Numbered from the stretch's first letter, positions 44,410 to 54,373 are shown. The stretch is DNA of 64,000 nucleotides from Alteromonadaceae bacterium 2753L.S.0a.02 (GCA_007827375.1 VISH01000001.1:682001-746000), one strand, 5' to 3'. Numbers and translations: made by a program. The notes: generated by a model not told the origin, from the sequence alone.

Positions 44410-45387
44410 TCATCCATGATAATTTAGTATCGATTCAACACTTCGCCGTGGAGATCTCGGCACCACGCAATCATCAGCTGCGTAGCCTATCGCCAAGTAA
44501 GTTATTATTTTTTCACTCGGTGCGATTGTAGTGAGCTTGCGAACTTGTTGATCCTCCCATGGGCTAACACACCAATTTAGACAACAGCTAGAAATGCCCT
44601 GAGCTTCCAGCGCGTATATAAATCCCATCAAAAATAATCCAGCATCCAAATAAGGCTCATTTTTTTCTGTGTGGTCGAAGAAAGAGCGAGAATCTGAAGT
44701 AAGGATGCCAAGCAACGGAATATCCTGACCAAAACCCCTATTTCCGTTTTGATACTTTAATAATTTTTGCTGTAATTCGCCATTACTGTACAAGTGCAGC
44801 TTACATGGCTGACGATTACACGCACTTGGTGCCTTTTGCGCAACAGAGACGGCACGCTCAATGAATTCTAATTCTACTGGCTTTTTTATAAAATTCCGTA
44901 CGCTGCGTCGCCGTGTGGCAAGCTCTTCAATAAATGTTAGTTGATTTTCCTGAGTAAACAGCTTTGGGATGGGAGTAGATAATTCATCGCATGGTTCGAT
45001 ATTCTCTAAATAACCTTTTATCGCAACATTCAGGCCTCGCAATTCTTCGGGAACCGGCTCGGGCATACGCTTAAAATATCCTCTTAAAGATTCAACAGCC
45101 CCTAAAAATACGCTGTCATTTTGAGAAAACCCACTGCTCACCCATTCATCAAGCAACTTGCAGGTTTGCCTAGCCGGAGCAGCCCCAAAGAAACGGCTTT
45201 CACCTGGCATGCTAAGCCCTTTTTCAAGTTTGTGGTAATAAAAAATCAGCTCCGACGATAAACTCCAATAATCTGGAGACGAACGCTGCCAATTATTCAT
45301 GTATCGTCGATTCTGTTTTAACTCATATAAGTAGCCTTTCAAAACCGACCAGAGAGCCTTAAGTGCCTTTATTGGATGAAATTTCAT
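44410..45387 (-). CDS. Nitroreductase-like flavoprotein with N-terminal extension
   Basis: This 325-aa protein has a C-terminal nitroreductase (FMN) domain from about residue 155: RRSVRNFIKKPVELEFIERAVSVAQKAPSACNRQPC, and late EKIITYLAIGYAADD. The N-terminal 150 residues are helical and unusual (WQRSSPDYWSLSSELIFYYHKLEKGLSMPGE). Similar proteins are found in EPS clusters next to polysaccharide pyruvyltransferases, but their reaction is unknown. I chose the ATG at 45387 over an upstream TTG. It lies 26 bp after the flippase stop. Confidence 0.75.
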   Translation of the reverse strand: MKFHPIKALKALWSVLKGYLYELKQNRRYMNNWQRSSPDYWSLSSELIFYYHKLEKGLSMPGESRFFGAAPARQTCKLLDEWVSSGFSQNDSVFLGAVESLRGYFKRMPEPVPEELRGLNVAIKGYLENIEPCDELSTPIPKLFTQENQLTFIEELATRRRSVRNFIKKPVELEFIERAVSVAQKAPSACNRQPCKLHLYSNGELQQKLLKYQNGNRGFGQDIPLLGILTSDSRSFFDHTEKNEPYLDAGLFLMGFIYALEAQGISSCCLNWCVSPWEDQQVRKLTTIAPSEKIITYLAIGYAADDCVVPRSPRRSVESILNYHG

Positions 45388-45413
45388 GAGAAGCAACCAC
45401 TTTAAAGAGCTAT

Positions 45414-46814
45414 TTAAAATCCTAGAAACTGCGCTAAGACATGTAGCGGTTTAGCATCGAGCAACCACCAAATAATTATCATAATCGCGACACACCCAAA
45501 AGCAACAACAATATCAGGCAGGAATATATGTATATTTTTTCTACTTAAAGAAAAAGCCAACACACCATAATTTAGAAAGGATAACGTTATACTTGCCAAA
45601 ACCATCCCCTCGAAGCCACTGGTGTATCCTGCAACAGACAGCAGCGAAAATGTTAAAATGGCCGAAAACCCTTGATTAAACATTAACGTTTTGGAGTCGC
45701 CCAACGATGTCAAAATGGGCTTCGCGCTGTGAGAAAGTATTGCCGCAACTCGACCAATTGAGAGTATCTGTAGCACCCAACCAGCTTCTGTATAGCGATC
45801 ATCATAAAGCAAATCTATAATCCACTGACCAGCAGTCGCCAACACTATACAAACCGGTAGAAATATCAGGTTGAACCGATACCTAAACTTCAACATCACT
45901 TCATGGGTGGTATTACCTACAATCATTTGTCGATATCGCGGCTGAAGAATTTTGTCTGAAAGTCCATTTACAACCATCTCTGCCATAGCAGCGAACATAC
46001 GAGCTATGACAAACATGCCCAACAAATCCATGCCAATGAATTTACCCATAATCATTGGGCTACTCCGAGCTACGAAGTAACCGAATAAAGACGCTAACAA
46101 GATCCATTTCCCAAAATGCACAATCTCTAATACGGCATCTCTTTCAAGCGTGAACTTCATAAAATTAGTGGGGCACACCTTGTGACTAGCAATCATTTTT
46201 ACAGCAACTGCGATGAATTGTCCCAATATAAGAGCCCAAATACTCCGTGTGTAGTACGCAATCACTATCATTGAAAGAATACTGAAAGTTTGCACTGAGA
46301 TTTCTAAAAGGGCTAAACGTTTTTGACGAAGGTATTTTTGCTCGAGGATTAGCCCAATGGAGTTGAAACCACTCAACACGGTAGATGCTGCAGTTACCAA
46401 GACTAAATAGGCCAGAATGGGCTGATCATAAAAAAGACTCACGGGCCATGCCGCGACCACCAGAACTGCAGCGAGTATGAGTGATCGAATTAACTGAATG
46501 GACCAGGCCGTTGCCATAAATGCAACTTCCTTATCCCGTTTTGTATTTACGATACTCGGTACTAGACCAATATCTGAGACCATATAGAAGAATCCCGATA
46601 TGGCGTACACGATCGACATGATCCCGAAGTATTCTGGCAGGAGTAATCGGGTGAGAATCAAATTAGATACCAGCCGGATAAACTGGCCGTATCCCATGCT
46701 CAATATAACCCAAAAGCTGCTAGTTAAAGTTCTTGAATTTTTGTATCGGCTGTACAAATTTGAAAGTTGTTTCATGGGTTTATTGGCGCCACATAGGAGG
46801 TTGCCAGTTTGCAT
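45414..46814 (-). CDS. Wzx-type oligosaccharide flippase
   Basis: This 466-aa inner-membrane protein of the polysaccharide transport (MATE/MOP) superfamily has about 12-14 spans. It contains FWVILSMGYGQFIRLVSNLILTRLLLPEYFGIMSIVYAISGFFYMVSDIGL, the characteristic first helices; only portions are quoted here. It would flip the undecaprenyl-linked repeat unit to the periplasm for Wzy. The start at 46814 has an AAGGG site; the internal Met at 46775 gives a more usual N-terminus, and both are possible. Confidence 0.85.
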   Translation of the reverse strand: MQTGNLLCGANKPMKQLSNLYSRYKNSRTLTSSFWVILSMGYGQFIRLVSNLILTRLLLPEYFGIMSIVYAISGFFYMVSDIGLVPSIVNTKRDKEVAFMATAWSIQLIRSLILAAVLVVAAWPVSLFYDQPILAYLVLVTAASTVLSGFNSIGLILEQKYLRQKRLALLEISVQTFSILSMIVIAYYTRSIWALILGQFIAVAVKMIASHKVCPTNFMKFTLERDAVLEIVHFGKWILLASLFGYFVARSSPMIMGKFIGMDLLGMFVIARMFAAMAEMVVNGLSDKILQPRYRQMIVGNTTHEVMLKFRYRFNLIFLPVCIVLATAGQWIIDLLYDDRYTEAGWVLQILSIGRVAAILSHSAKPILTSLGDSKTLMFNQGFSAILTFSLLSVAGYTSGFEGMVLASITLSFLNYGVLAFSLSRKNIHIFLPDIVVAFGCVAIMIIIWWLLDAKPLHVLAQFLGF

Positions 46815-46832
46815 AAATCTGTTCTACCCTTA

Positions 46833-47990
46833 TTAGACATTAAACTCGGCGTTCGCTTCTGAACTATCTATAATATGAAACCGTTTCAGAACATTCGAAT
46901 ACCGAAAAATGCGCATTATTCTCTGGCTAGGCAGCTGCATAAACAAGCAACGATCTCTGTCTGCTAAATTTCGCTGTAGGGCGAGCAAAAATCCTATCCA
47001 CTGCTGTGAAATACTCGTTGCTTCCGTGAGATTTAAGGTAATATTACTACCGGTACAGAGTATTTCATAAAAACGTTGTTTTACTTCTTGAAGAGCGTTG
47101 TCATCGAGAAAGCCCGAGCACACCACCGTAAAGCCCTGATCGCTTTGCTGAAAATTGACCTGCCGCGAAGATTTAGATTTATTCGGGCGAGATCGTTCCA
47201 GGAACCTAACCACTGCCAGCGGTAATACCTGATGGATAAGACATTTGATGAGCTCTATACCGTCGCTCCAATATCGCCGCCAAAGGCTCGGTTCTTCTTT
47301 TATACGCCAAAGCCACTCGAAACCCAATTTCTGCACCAAGCGTGGTGCTCGGCTCACTTCACCAGCAACAAAATTTATCACCGCGCCCAAATGGCTTATC
47401 ACAGGAACGCGCAACGCATGACGATTGCGCATTAGCCATTCCTGCCCTTTTCGTGCTCCTAGGGCAAGCACTAAAAAATCAGGCGCTGCTGCGTTAATCA
47501 TTTCAATAATTTCATGATTGCTCATGTCTTCTACAGAAACGAAACCCGGATCGTGCCACCCGCAGGCTTCGAGGCCTTGCGACGATTCATTTAGCTTGTT
47601 ATGCGCTTTCTCGGCAACACCAGGTTGTCCACCAAAAAAGAAAACTTTGAGCTTACGTTCAGTGGCAGAGGTACTTGATAAAGATTCAAATACAGTCGAC
47701 CCAGCCACTCTTTCCGGTAGTTGTTCTCCGATGAGTCTAGCCAATAACACGATGGGCATACCATCTGCGATACTCAGATCACTGGCAACGACAGAATTAA
47801 AAAATTCATTGTCACTACTCGCGGTTATTGCAAAATTCAGGTTAGGCGTAGTAAGAAAGCAACGCGTTCCTGTTAAGCAACATTCTCTAATTTTTTCGAC
47901 AACGTCATCGGTCGTAACATTATCGAAAGGCAAGCCAAGCACGCTGGTTAGATTCCTGGAAACCAATTTATCTACCTGCATGTTCATCAC
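46833..47990 (-). CDS. WecG/TagA/CpsF glycosyltransferase (GT26) fused to a STAS-like domain
   Basis: Residues about 1-260 form a GT26 enzyme: LTTPNLNFAITASSDNEFF, SIADGMPIVLLARLIGEQLPERV, FFFGGQPGVAEKAHNKL, ALGARKGQEWLMRN and GAVINFVAGEVSRAP, followed by the FEWLWRIKEEPSLWRRYWSD tail. Residues about 275-385 are extra: NITLNLTEATSISQQWIGFLLALQRNLADRD matches the STAS (anti-sigma-factor antagonist) pattern, ending in ...KRFHII. The usual phosphorylatable Ser/Thr position appears as S in SIS. A sugar-transferase with a switch-type domain is uncommon. The gene overlaps the upstream GT4 by about 20 bp. Confidence 0.8.
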   Translation of the reverse strand: MMNMQVDKLVSRNLTSVLGLPFDNVTTDDVVEKIRECCLTGTRCFLTTPNLNFAITASSDNEFFNSVVASDLSIADGMPIVLLARLIGEQLPERVAGSTVFESLSSTSATERKLKVFFFGGQPGVAEKAHNKLNESSQGLEACGWHDPGFVSVEDMSNHEIIEMINAAAPDFLVLALGARKGQEWLMRNRHALRVPVISHLGAVINFVAGEVSRAPRLVQKLGFEWLWRIKEEPSLWRRYWSDGIELIKCLIHQVLPLAVVRFLERSRPNKSKSSRQVNFQQSDQGFTVVCSGFLDDNALQEVKQRFYEILCTGSNITLNLTEATSISQQWIGFLLALQRNLADRDRCLFMQLPSQRIMRIFRYSNVLKRFHIIDSSEANAEFNV

Positions 47991-49290
47991 TAAAAGGCCT
48001 GTTAAAATCCGGGCGCGGTGCTAGCCCCACAACCCAACGATAAACGTCGAGCAACTGCTCAGCTTTACGCTGCCATGTATAATATTTTGCAATTTTATCG
48101 ATGCACGCTTGCCGCAGTTTTGGTAAAGCTTCTGTATTAGCGACAATGGCTTGCAACGTTTCCCGTAAATTGCTCACCAATTGATGTCTATTTCCCATCG
48201 CAACTAAATAACCAGATTCTCCAGATACTAGTTCGGCGGGACCAGCGTAGTCGGCAATTACGGGTACAACACCGAGCGCCATCGCTTCAAGGACCACACC
48301 CCCGCCAAACTCACGAATACTCGGAAATACCAACAAATCAGCTTGTACGAGCCGATTTTGTAACTCCTCGTTGGGTACGAAGCCATGCACGCGAATGGCG
48401 TGCTCGAGATTTAATTCCACGACTTTTGCTCGCAGAGATTGCTCCTCCGGCCCACTACCGTAAATGTCGTACTCCATTTTGCCCTGCCGGCATAGATCGA
48501 CCATCGCATCTATAGCTATATCTGCGCCCTTGTAGGGTACCAATCTCCCCACAAATGCGGCCTTTAGGGGTAACTCATATTGAGATTGGTTTTTCAAAGA
48601 AAACCTTGACGGGTCAATGGCATTTTCAGGTAAATACAACAAACGATTTTGCGTGTACTCGGGCATATCTGCCTTAGTCGCCATGGAACCGGCAATGATG
48701 CAGCTGGCATTTTTACGCAGAGAACGATACCCGGGAATCAGTTTATAGAAATTGCGCACATGACTCAGCCATTCTCGTTCCTTATGCTGCAAATCACGAA
48801 ACTCTGGCGGCCATGCAACGCCTCCGTTCAAAGGTCCTACCACAAAGGGCACATCTATATTCTTAAGCTTACTCGCCAGAATACTTGGAGCCGTTGGGCT
48901 AACTGGTGTGACGCGGTGTACCACATCAAACTCGCCATTCTTGAGACGCGTTTTAAATTTTTTCCAACACAAATATTCAAAATAGGGATAGCCGATAGAC
49001 GCTAATGCAGTTGTAATGGTCCACCCGAGATTTTTACCCCCGCGTAAAAAAGTCGCAAAACGATATAAAGGGGCAATAATTTTCTCGGAATCAATCACCG
49101 AAAAATCTTCACCCTCGCGCCAGCCCGCTCTACTTATCGCTTCGCGATTACGGATCTGAGTCACCAAATGCGCGTTACAAACGCCGCGCAAGGCTTTGGA
49201 ATGTGACCATCCAATGAGGGGCACACTGGTCCATTCTGGATTGGCAGCTTCCGCGATTACCAGCACGCGCAATTTGGCTTCATCAGACAT
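47968..49290 (-). CDS. Glycosyltransferase family 4
   Basis: This 440-aa GT-B enzyme has VVGPLNGGVAWPPEFRD in the N-terminal domain, AFVGRLVPYKGADIAIDAMVDLC in the donor domain, and EFGGGVVLEAMALGVVPVIADYAGPAELV with the E-x7-E pair. I use the ATG at 49290, one base after the upstream stop (TAAAATG), instead of a TTG at 49299. It is in the middle of the leftward EPS operon. Confidence 0.85.
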   Translation of the reverse strand: MSDEAKLRVLVIAEAANPEWTSVPLIGWSHSKALRGVCNAHLVTQIRNREAISRAGWREGEDFSVIDSEKIIAPLYRFATFLRGGKNLGWTITTALASIGYPYFEYLCWKKFKTRLKNGEFDVVHRVTPVSPTAPSILASKLKNIDVPFVVGPLNGGVAWPPEFRDLQHKEREWLSHVRNFYKLIPGYRSLRKNASCIIAGSMATKADMPEYTQNRLLYLPENAIDPSRFSLKNQSQYELPLKAAFVGRLVPYKGADIAIDAMVDLCRQGKMEYDIYGSGPEEQSLRAKVVELNLEHAIRVHGFVPNEELQNRLVQADLLVFPSIREFGGGVVLEAMALGVVPVIADYAGPAELVSGESGYLVAMGNRHQLVSNLRETLQAIVANTEALPKLRQACIDKIAKYYTWQRKAEQLLDVYRWVVGLAPRPDFNRPFSDEHAGR

Positions 49291-49291
49291 T

Positions 49292-50506
49292 TTACCCAAT
49301 ACTCTCTTGAAATCGTTGCTGCAGGCGATTTACGTTTGTCACTAATGAAAACTCAGCCTCGACATGTGCTATCGCTTCGGAGACGCATTGCGATCGAAGT
49401 TGCTCGTTTGAAAATAGATTTTCAATGGATTCCGCCAGACCTTCCGCATCACCTGGATTCGCTAGGAGTCCAGTCTTACCATCAATCACAAGTTCGGGAA
49501 TTCCGGAAAGCCGGGTTGAAACCACGGGCAAACCGGAGAGCATGGCCTCCATCAGCACAACAGGGATACCGTCCATATCGCCTTGTGAATCTGTTTTACA
49601 GGCCAGCACAAACACATCCAAACCGGCTAGATACCCTGGCACATCGCTGTGTGACAGTGCTCCCAAAAATTCAACGCTATCCGTAACACCCAAGCTTTCA
49701 ACCATGGCACGAAGATCGTCATCAAGGGGGCCGGAACCGGCAAGTTTCAGGCGGCAAGTCACGCCTTTTTTACACAATATTGAAACCGCTTTTACGAGCG
49801 TATCAAACCCTTTCTTTTCCACCAAGCGGCCAATCGAACCTAAGGTAAAATCGAACGATTGTTTGTAAATAGGAGAAAAATACCTCGCATCCACACCACA
49901 TCGCGTGATTTCAAGCTTGTTTGGTATCGCTCCCAATTTGAGCAGATAGTCTCGATTATATTCCGAAATGGTTCCAAAAAAACGCGACCTGGCGACCTTC
50001 TGCTTGAGTAAATAGCCACGCTCAAAAAGGTCATTGGCATGGGCGGTAACGCTGTAACCAATGCCTGATATTTTCGCAGCATACATGCCTACATCTGTGG
50101 GTACATGCGCAAAGTGAATATGAATATGCTCGCAGCAACACGCGCTCAAATCACGGGCAAGCGATGCGCCAAAAACAAAACGCATACATTGCCCAAATGC
50201 GTTTCTGGATATCAAACCGAGACGGCATATATCCCCCGCCAGCTCCATGGCAGCCCCAAAGTACCCAGAGGGGTTTCGTATGAGAACCTTGAAATTATCA
50301 AGGAGCGCCCGAACCAGCCCCCTTTCATATAGATATCGGGTTGAGTCGCGAATGCCAGCGAGTTTATCATCCTGCGCCAGTGACCCAGGACGATGTATCG
50401 AGAACCCTTGTACGGCAACGCCGTTTGATTCAAGTTCTAATATTTCGTTATACACAAAAGTTGCTGACAGCGCCGGTATTTCTGGCGCGAGATAGGCAAT
50501 TTTCAT
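49292..50506 (-). CDS. Glycosyltransferase family 4
   Basis: This 404-aa GT-B enzyme has IPALSATFVYNEILELE, HIHFAHVPTDVGMYAAKIS, GSIGRLVEKKGFDTLVKAVSIL and DGIPVVLMEAMLSGLPVVSTRLSGIPELV. The D-G-I-P-V-V-L-M-E-A stretch is close to colanic acid WcaL/AmsK-like enzymes. The start is the ATG at 50506, which overlaps the upstream stop as ATGA, a sign of translational coupling. Specificity is unknown. Confidence 0.87.
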   Translation of the reverse strand: MKIAYLAPEIPALSATFVYNEILELESNGVAVQGFSIHRPGSLAQDDKLAGIRDSTRYLYERGLVRALLDNFKVLIRNPSGYFGAAMELAGDICRLGLISRNAFGQCMRFVFGASLARDLSACCCEHIHIHFAHVPTDVGMYAAKISGIGYSVTAHANDLFERGYLLKQKVARSRFFGTISEYNRDYLLKLGAIPNKLEITRCGVDARYFSPIYKQSFDFTLGSIGRLVEKKGFDTLVKAVSILCKKGVTCRLKLAGSGPLDDDLRAMVESLGVTDSVEFLGALSHSDVPGYLAGLDVFVLACKTDSQGDMDGIPVVLMEAMLSGLPVVSTRLSGIPELVIDGKTGLLANPGDAEGLAESIENLFSNEQLRSQCVSEAIAHVEAEFSLVTNVNRLQQRFQESIG

Positions 50507-51429
50507 GAAGCGTTTCTCGTTTGCCACACAGTGGCTTGCTTAGCGTTCAGTTCGGCAGTTGCCTTACCTTTTCCCTTCAACAAACATTGCCACTGGTAGT
50601 GGTTGATAAACTGCACTAATGCAAAATCGTCAAAGCGGCGCTCACGCGACAACATACTCTTCACATATCCCCACCACATGGCCAAACCACCAATGATATA
50701 GGGCGGATGCATCATTCGAAAAACCGAAGAGGCCGTCATGTATAACAAACCGGTCCCCATAAAATACTGACCAAAGCCGTGGCGCATACGACCCGTTAGG
50801 ATTCCTTTTTGGCTAGACCCCATTGGCCGAAGATGAATGAAGTTGAGGTCGGGCTCATCCCAACTTTCAGCGATCCAACCTAACTGTCGGCATTTGTGGC
50901 AGTCAATACCATCCCACATCACCTGGCGAACAAATCCACCAATAGCCTCAAAGCAAGCACGACGGTAAAATTTCGTCATACCCACCGACATCTCATCACC
51001 GCACTTTTCGCTGATTTTTTTTCCGGTGTCTTTTTCAATAAAATAGGCCTTGCCGCTACAAGTACCTAGCCGAGGATTATTTTCCATTCGGTTTATCAGA
51101 ATTTCGAAATAGCGCGGCGGTAAATCAAGGTCTAAATCAAATTTACAGACATAATCAAAAATACTCACGTCAATTTGATCATACCCGAAATAAAACGCCT
51201 CAATAACGCCAGGGCCGACGCTGCGGTGCCCACGATTTGGACGCGTAATAATTTTAATGAAGTCATACTTTTCGGCGTATTCGGCGAGAATGTTTGGCGT
51301 ATCATCTGTAGACCCATCATCGACAATCACCCATAAATCAGGTGGCACAGATTGCGATACAACACTGTCTAAAGTGATACGCATGTATTCCGCTTCGTTG
51401 CGACAGGGAGAGACTAACAAATATGACAT
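50503..51429 (-). CDS. Glycosyltransferase family 2
   Basis: This 308-aa GT-A enzyme has the N-terminal VSPCRNEAEYMRITLDSVV, the donor motif IVDDGSTDDTP at about residues 34-44, and DFDLDL-like metal-binding Asp cluster (KFDLDLDLPPRYF). The C-terminal helices GQYFMGTGLLYMTASSVFRMMHPPYIIGGLAMWW may be membrane-associated. It follows another GT2 by 19 bp and overlaps the GT4 downstream as ATGA. Confidence 0.87.
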   Translation of the reverse strand: MSYLLVSPCRNEAEYMRITLDSVVSQSVPPDLWVIVDDGSTDDTPNILAEYAEKYDFIKIITRPNRGHRSVGPGVIEAFYFGYDQIDVSIFDYVCKFDLDLDLPPRYFEILINRMENNPRLGTCSGKAYFIEKDTGKKISEKCGDEMSVGMTKFYRRACFEAIGGFVRQVMWDGIDCHKCRQLGWIAESWDEPDLNFIHLRPMGSSQKGILTGRMRHGFGQYFMGTGLLYMTASSVFRMMHPPYIIGGLAMWWGYVKSMLSRERRFDDFALVQFINHYQWQCLLKGKGKATAELNAKQATVWQTRNAS

Positions 51430-51448
51430 TGTGGATTCCTTAGACGAG

Positions 51449-52441
51449 TCACTTATATTCGATTAAAGTGCCTCTTCGACCTTTCATACGGTTAACCGTG
51501 TATTTAAGCACGCCGCCAAACTGAGCAAACTTACCTATCAAATTTGACAATGCGTAGGGGAATGCAAGCGATGGTGTGGCAAGCGTTTTTTTGTAACCAG
51601 CAGTTAGCCGAAGCAATTGCAAAGGGTATATCAAAAATAAAATTAAAAAATACCCGCTCAATAACGACAAGGTCAATATGAGCGTCGGTAAAATCACCGT
51701 CCACAACAAAATTCGTCTGACATCCGGCCAACGGTAGTTTTCCAGCTTAGCGCGTTTTCCGCCGTGAATAGCGTATCCTTCAGCGTATGCATACCCAGCC
51801 CGCTGCATGCGTTTCCACCATTGCTGAGATGAAAACATCGCTGCATCGTGCAAGGTCATGTGTGCGTCGTACCTGTAAATTTTCCAGCCCTTGCAGCGTA
51901 GGCGATAACACAATTCAGGCTCCTCACCAGCGATCAAATCTTCCCGATAACCTTGAACCTGTTTAAGAGCTGCAACTCTAAATAACGCATCACCACCACA
52001 CGCATTCGCGTCACCCACCGGGGTGTTCCATTCAATATCGCACAAGTGATTGTATACAGTTTGGGATGGATAACGTTCTTTTCGTTGACCACACACCACT
52101 GCGTAGTCTGGTGACGTTTGCAAATACTGCAACGCGGTTTCTAGCCAGGAATCAACGAATTCACAATCACCATCAATAAAATGAATAAACTCCAACTCTG
52201 GTTGTTGTGCCAGTAAATATTGCCAGCCTGCGTTTCGTGCCCTTGCTGCGGTGAAAGGGATACTAAGATCAAGATTTACGACCGCAGCACCCAATTCACG
52301 CGCTTTTGAGCAACTGTCATCGCTCGAACCGGAATCGACATATACAACGGCATAGTTTTCAGGTTGGGCCGAGCGCAAACACGCAACCAAGCGTTCACCC
52401 TCGTTACGACCGATAGCTACAATACCGAGCTTATGAGACAA
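51449..52441 (-). CDS. Glycosyltransferase family 2 with C-terminal membrane helices
   Basis: This 330-aa protein has GIVAIGRNEGERLVACLRS, VVYVDSGSSDDS, FIHFIDGDCEF (acidic metal site) and AGEEPELCYRLRCKGWK. A hydrophobic pair at about residues 245-280 (LWTVILPTLILTLSLLSGYFLILFLIY) anchors it to the inner membrane. It lies 22 bp after cysNC. The Q-x-x-R/W-like QWWKRMQRAGYA is typical for processive-looking GT2 enzymes. Confidence 0.87.
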   Translation of the reverse strand: MSHKLGIVAIGRNEGERLVACLRSAQPENYAVVYVDSGSSDDSCSKARELGAAVVNLDLSIPFTAARARNAGWQYLLAQQPELEFIHFIDGDCEFVDSWLETALQYLQTSPDYAVVCGQRKERYPSQTVYNHLCDIEWNTPVGDANACGGDALFRVAALKQVQGYREDLIAGEEPELCYRLRCKGWKIYRYDAHMTLHDAAMFSSQQWWKRMQRAGYAYAEGYAIHGGKRAKLENYRWPDVRRILLWTVILPTLILTLSLLSGYFLILFLIYPLQLLRLTAGYKKTLATPSLAFPYALSNLIGKFAQFGGVLKYTVNRMKGRRGTLIEYK

Positions 52442-52463
52442 AACACATACTCCCGCATTGCAA

Positions 52464-54359
52464 TCAGGTGATTACACCGTAAATCTTAAGCTTTTTAAGA
52501 ATACTCATCACCAAATCGTTGATCTCCTGGCCGGCGGTGTTCACTTCAATTTCCGGAGATAATGGCGCTTCGTAGGGGGAGTCGATTCCAGTGAAATTGC
52601 GGATTTCTCCGGCTCTGGCTTTTTTGTACAGCCCTTTAGGATCGCGCTCCTCACACACATCGAGCGGCGTGTTTACAAACACCTCAAAAAATTCCCCGGG
52701 TTCCACCATCTGACGCACCATTTGCCTTTCTCGTCTAAATGGTGAAATGAAGGAAACCAATACGATTTGACCAGCGTCCACCATGAGTTTCGCCACCTCG
52801 CCAACCCGACGGATATTCTCAACCCGATCGCGTTCGCTAAAACCAAGGTCAGAGCACAGCCCGTGCCGAACATTATCTCCGTCCAGTAAATAGGTGCTAT
52901 AGCCCATTGCAAATAGCTGTTTTTCAAGCGCATTAGCGGTCGTTGATTTACCAGACCCGCTGAGTCCGGTAAACCAAATCATCGCTGGCTTTTGGTTAAA
53001 CCTTTCGGCCCGCGTCTGCTTGGTGACATCCATGTTATGCCAAACCACATTTTCATCACCCAGCGGCTCAACCACCATGCCCGCACCAACCGTAATGTTG
53101 GTTAGCCGGTCAATAAAAATTAGATTACCAGTATCCCGATGCTTTTGGTATGCATCGACCGCAACCGGTTCAGTTAAGGCTATTTTGCAGCGCGCAATGC
53201 CATTAAGAGGAACACTTGTTACTTTATGCTGCTCAAGCGTATTTACGTCAATTTGAAATTCGATATCAGTTACTGAGCCGGTTACTTCAGCAGAACCCAA
53301 TTTAATGTAATAATTTTTCCCGATAGTCAGCTCATCATCATGCATCCATACCACATCAACGAACATTGAATTAGAAATGCGCATGCCATCGCTGTCTGAG
53401 ATAATCATATCGCCTCTGGAAATATCAATTTCGTCTTCTAGAGTCAGAGTGACTGCATCCCCTGGCCAAGCTTCTGGCAATTCCTGTTCCGCGAGCAAAA
53501 CACTTTTAACGGTACTTACTTTTCCACTGGGCAACACTTTAATATTCATTCCTGGCTTCACAACACCCGACGCCAAAGTGCCACAAAACCCACGAAAATT
53601 AAGGTGCGGACGATTCACATACTGCACGGGAAAGCGTAATTCTTCGCTATCACAATCTTCGCTGATACTGACATTTTCAAGAAGCGATAGCAGCGGTTCT
53701 CCTGCGTACCACGACATGTTGCTACTTTGGCCGACAACGTTATCGCCGACTAATGCAGAAATTGGTACAAACTGAATGTCAATATTGTTGAGATTTTCAG
53801 AAAATACTTTGTAATCTCCAGAAATTTCTTCAAAACGTTGTTCTGAAAAACCGACCAAGTCCATTTTATTCACAGCAATAATAAAATGTTTTATACCCAA
53901 TAAAGAGCAAATAAAGCTGTGGCGACGCGTTTGAGTTTGCACGCCATAGCGTGCATCGATCAAAATAATTGCAAGACTTACGGTTGATGCGCCTGTAGCC
54001 ATATTTCGGGTATATTGCTCATGCCCCGGCGTGTCGGCAATAATAAATTTACGCTTATCTGTTGAAAAATAGCGATAGGCGACATCTATGGTTATGCCTT
54101 GTTCGCGTTCAGATTGCAAGCCATCCACCAACAGTGCCAAATCCACTTCCTGCCCGGTGGTGCCATGGGTTTTACTGTCTTTTGAAATCGCGGCCAGCTG
54201 ATCCTCGTAGATCATTTTACTGTCGTGTAGCAAACGCCCAATAAGCGTTGACTTACCGTCATCGACACTTCCGCAAGTAATAAAGCGCAACAGATCTTTT
54301 TCTTCGTGCTGCTTTAAATACGCATGGATATCTTCAGCCAGGAGTGATGATGCATTCAT
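52464..54359 (-). CDS. cysNC: Bifunctional sulfate adenylyltransferase large subunit / APS kinase
   Basis: Residues about 1-430 are CysN, a GTPase-coupled ATP sulfurylase subunit (P-loop GSVDDGKST at 30-38, DTPGHEQYTRNMATGAS, NKMDLVGF). Residues about 445-631 are CysC, APS kinase (P-loop GLSGSGKST at about 460, DGDNVRHGLCSDLGF, ISPFRRER). Together with CysD it makes PAPS from sulfate. Two-domain NC fusions are common. Placement in an EPS operon, not with cysteine genes, suggests PAPS is made for sulfation. The start ATG has ribosome-binding AGGAT upstream. Confidence 0.95.
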   Translation of the reverse strand: MNASSLLAEDIHAYLKQHEEKDLLRFITCGSVDDGKSTLIGRLLHDSKMIYEDQLAAISKDSKTHGTTGQEVDLALLVDGLQSEREQGITIDVAYRYFSTDKRKFIIADTPGHEQYTRNMATGASTVSLAIILIDARYGVQTQTRRHSFICSLLGIKHFIIAVNKMDLVGFSEQRFEEISGDYKVFSENLNNIDIQFVPISALVGDNVVGQSSNMSWYAGEPLLSLLENVSISEDCDSEELRFPVQYVNRPHLNFRGFCGTLASGVVKPGMNIKVLPSGKVSTVKSVLLAEQELPEAWPGDAVTLTLEDEIDISRGDMIISDSDGMRISNSMFVDVVWMHDDELTIGKNYYIKLGSAEVTGSVTDIEFQIDVNTLEQHKVTSVPLNGIARCKIALTEPVAVDAYQKHRDTGNLIFIDRLTNITVGAGMVVEPLGDENVVWHNMDVTKQTRAERFNQKPAMIWFTGLSGSGKSTTANALEKQLFAMGYSTYLLDGDNVRHGLCSDLGFSERDRVENIRRVGEVAKLMVDAGQIVLVSFISPFRRERQMVRQMVEPGEFFEVFVNTPLDVCEERDPKGLYKKARAGEIRNFTGIDSPYEAPLSPEIEVNTAGQEINDLVMSILKKLKIYGVIT

Positions 54360-54373
54360 AGTCGCAAGTATCC

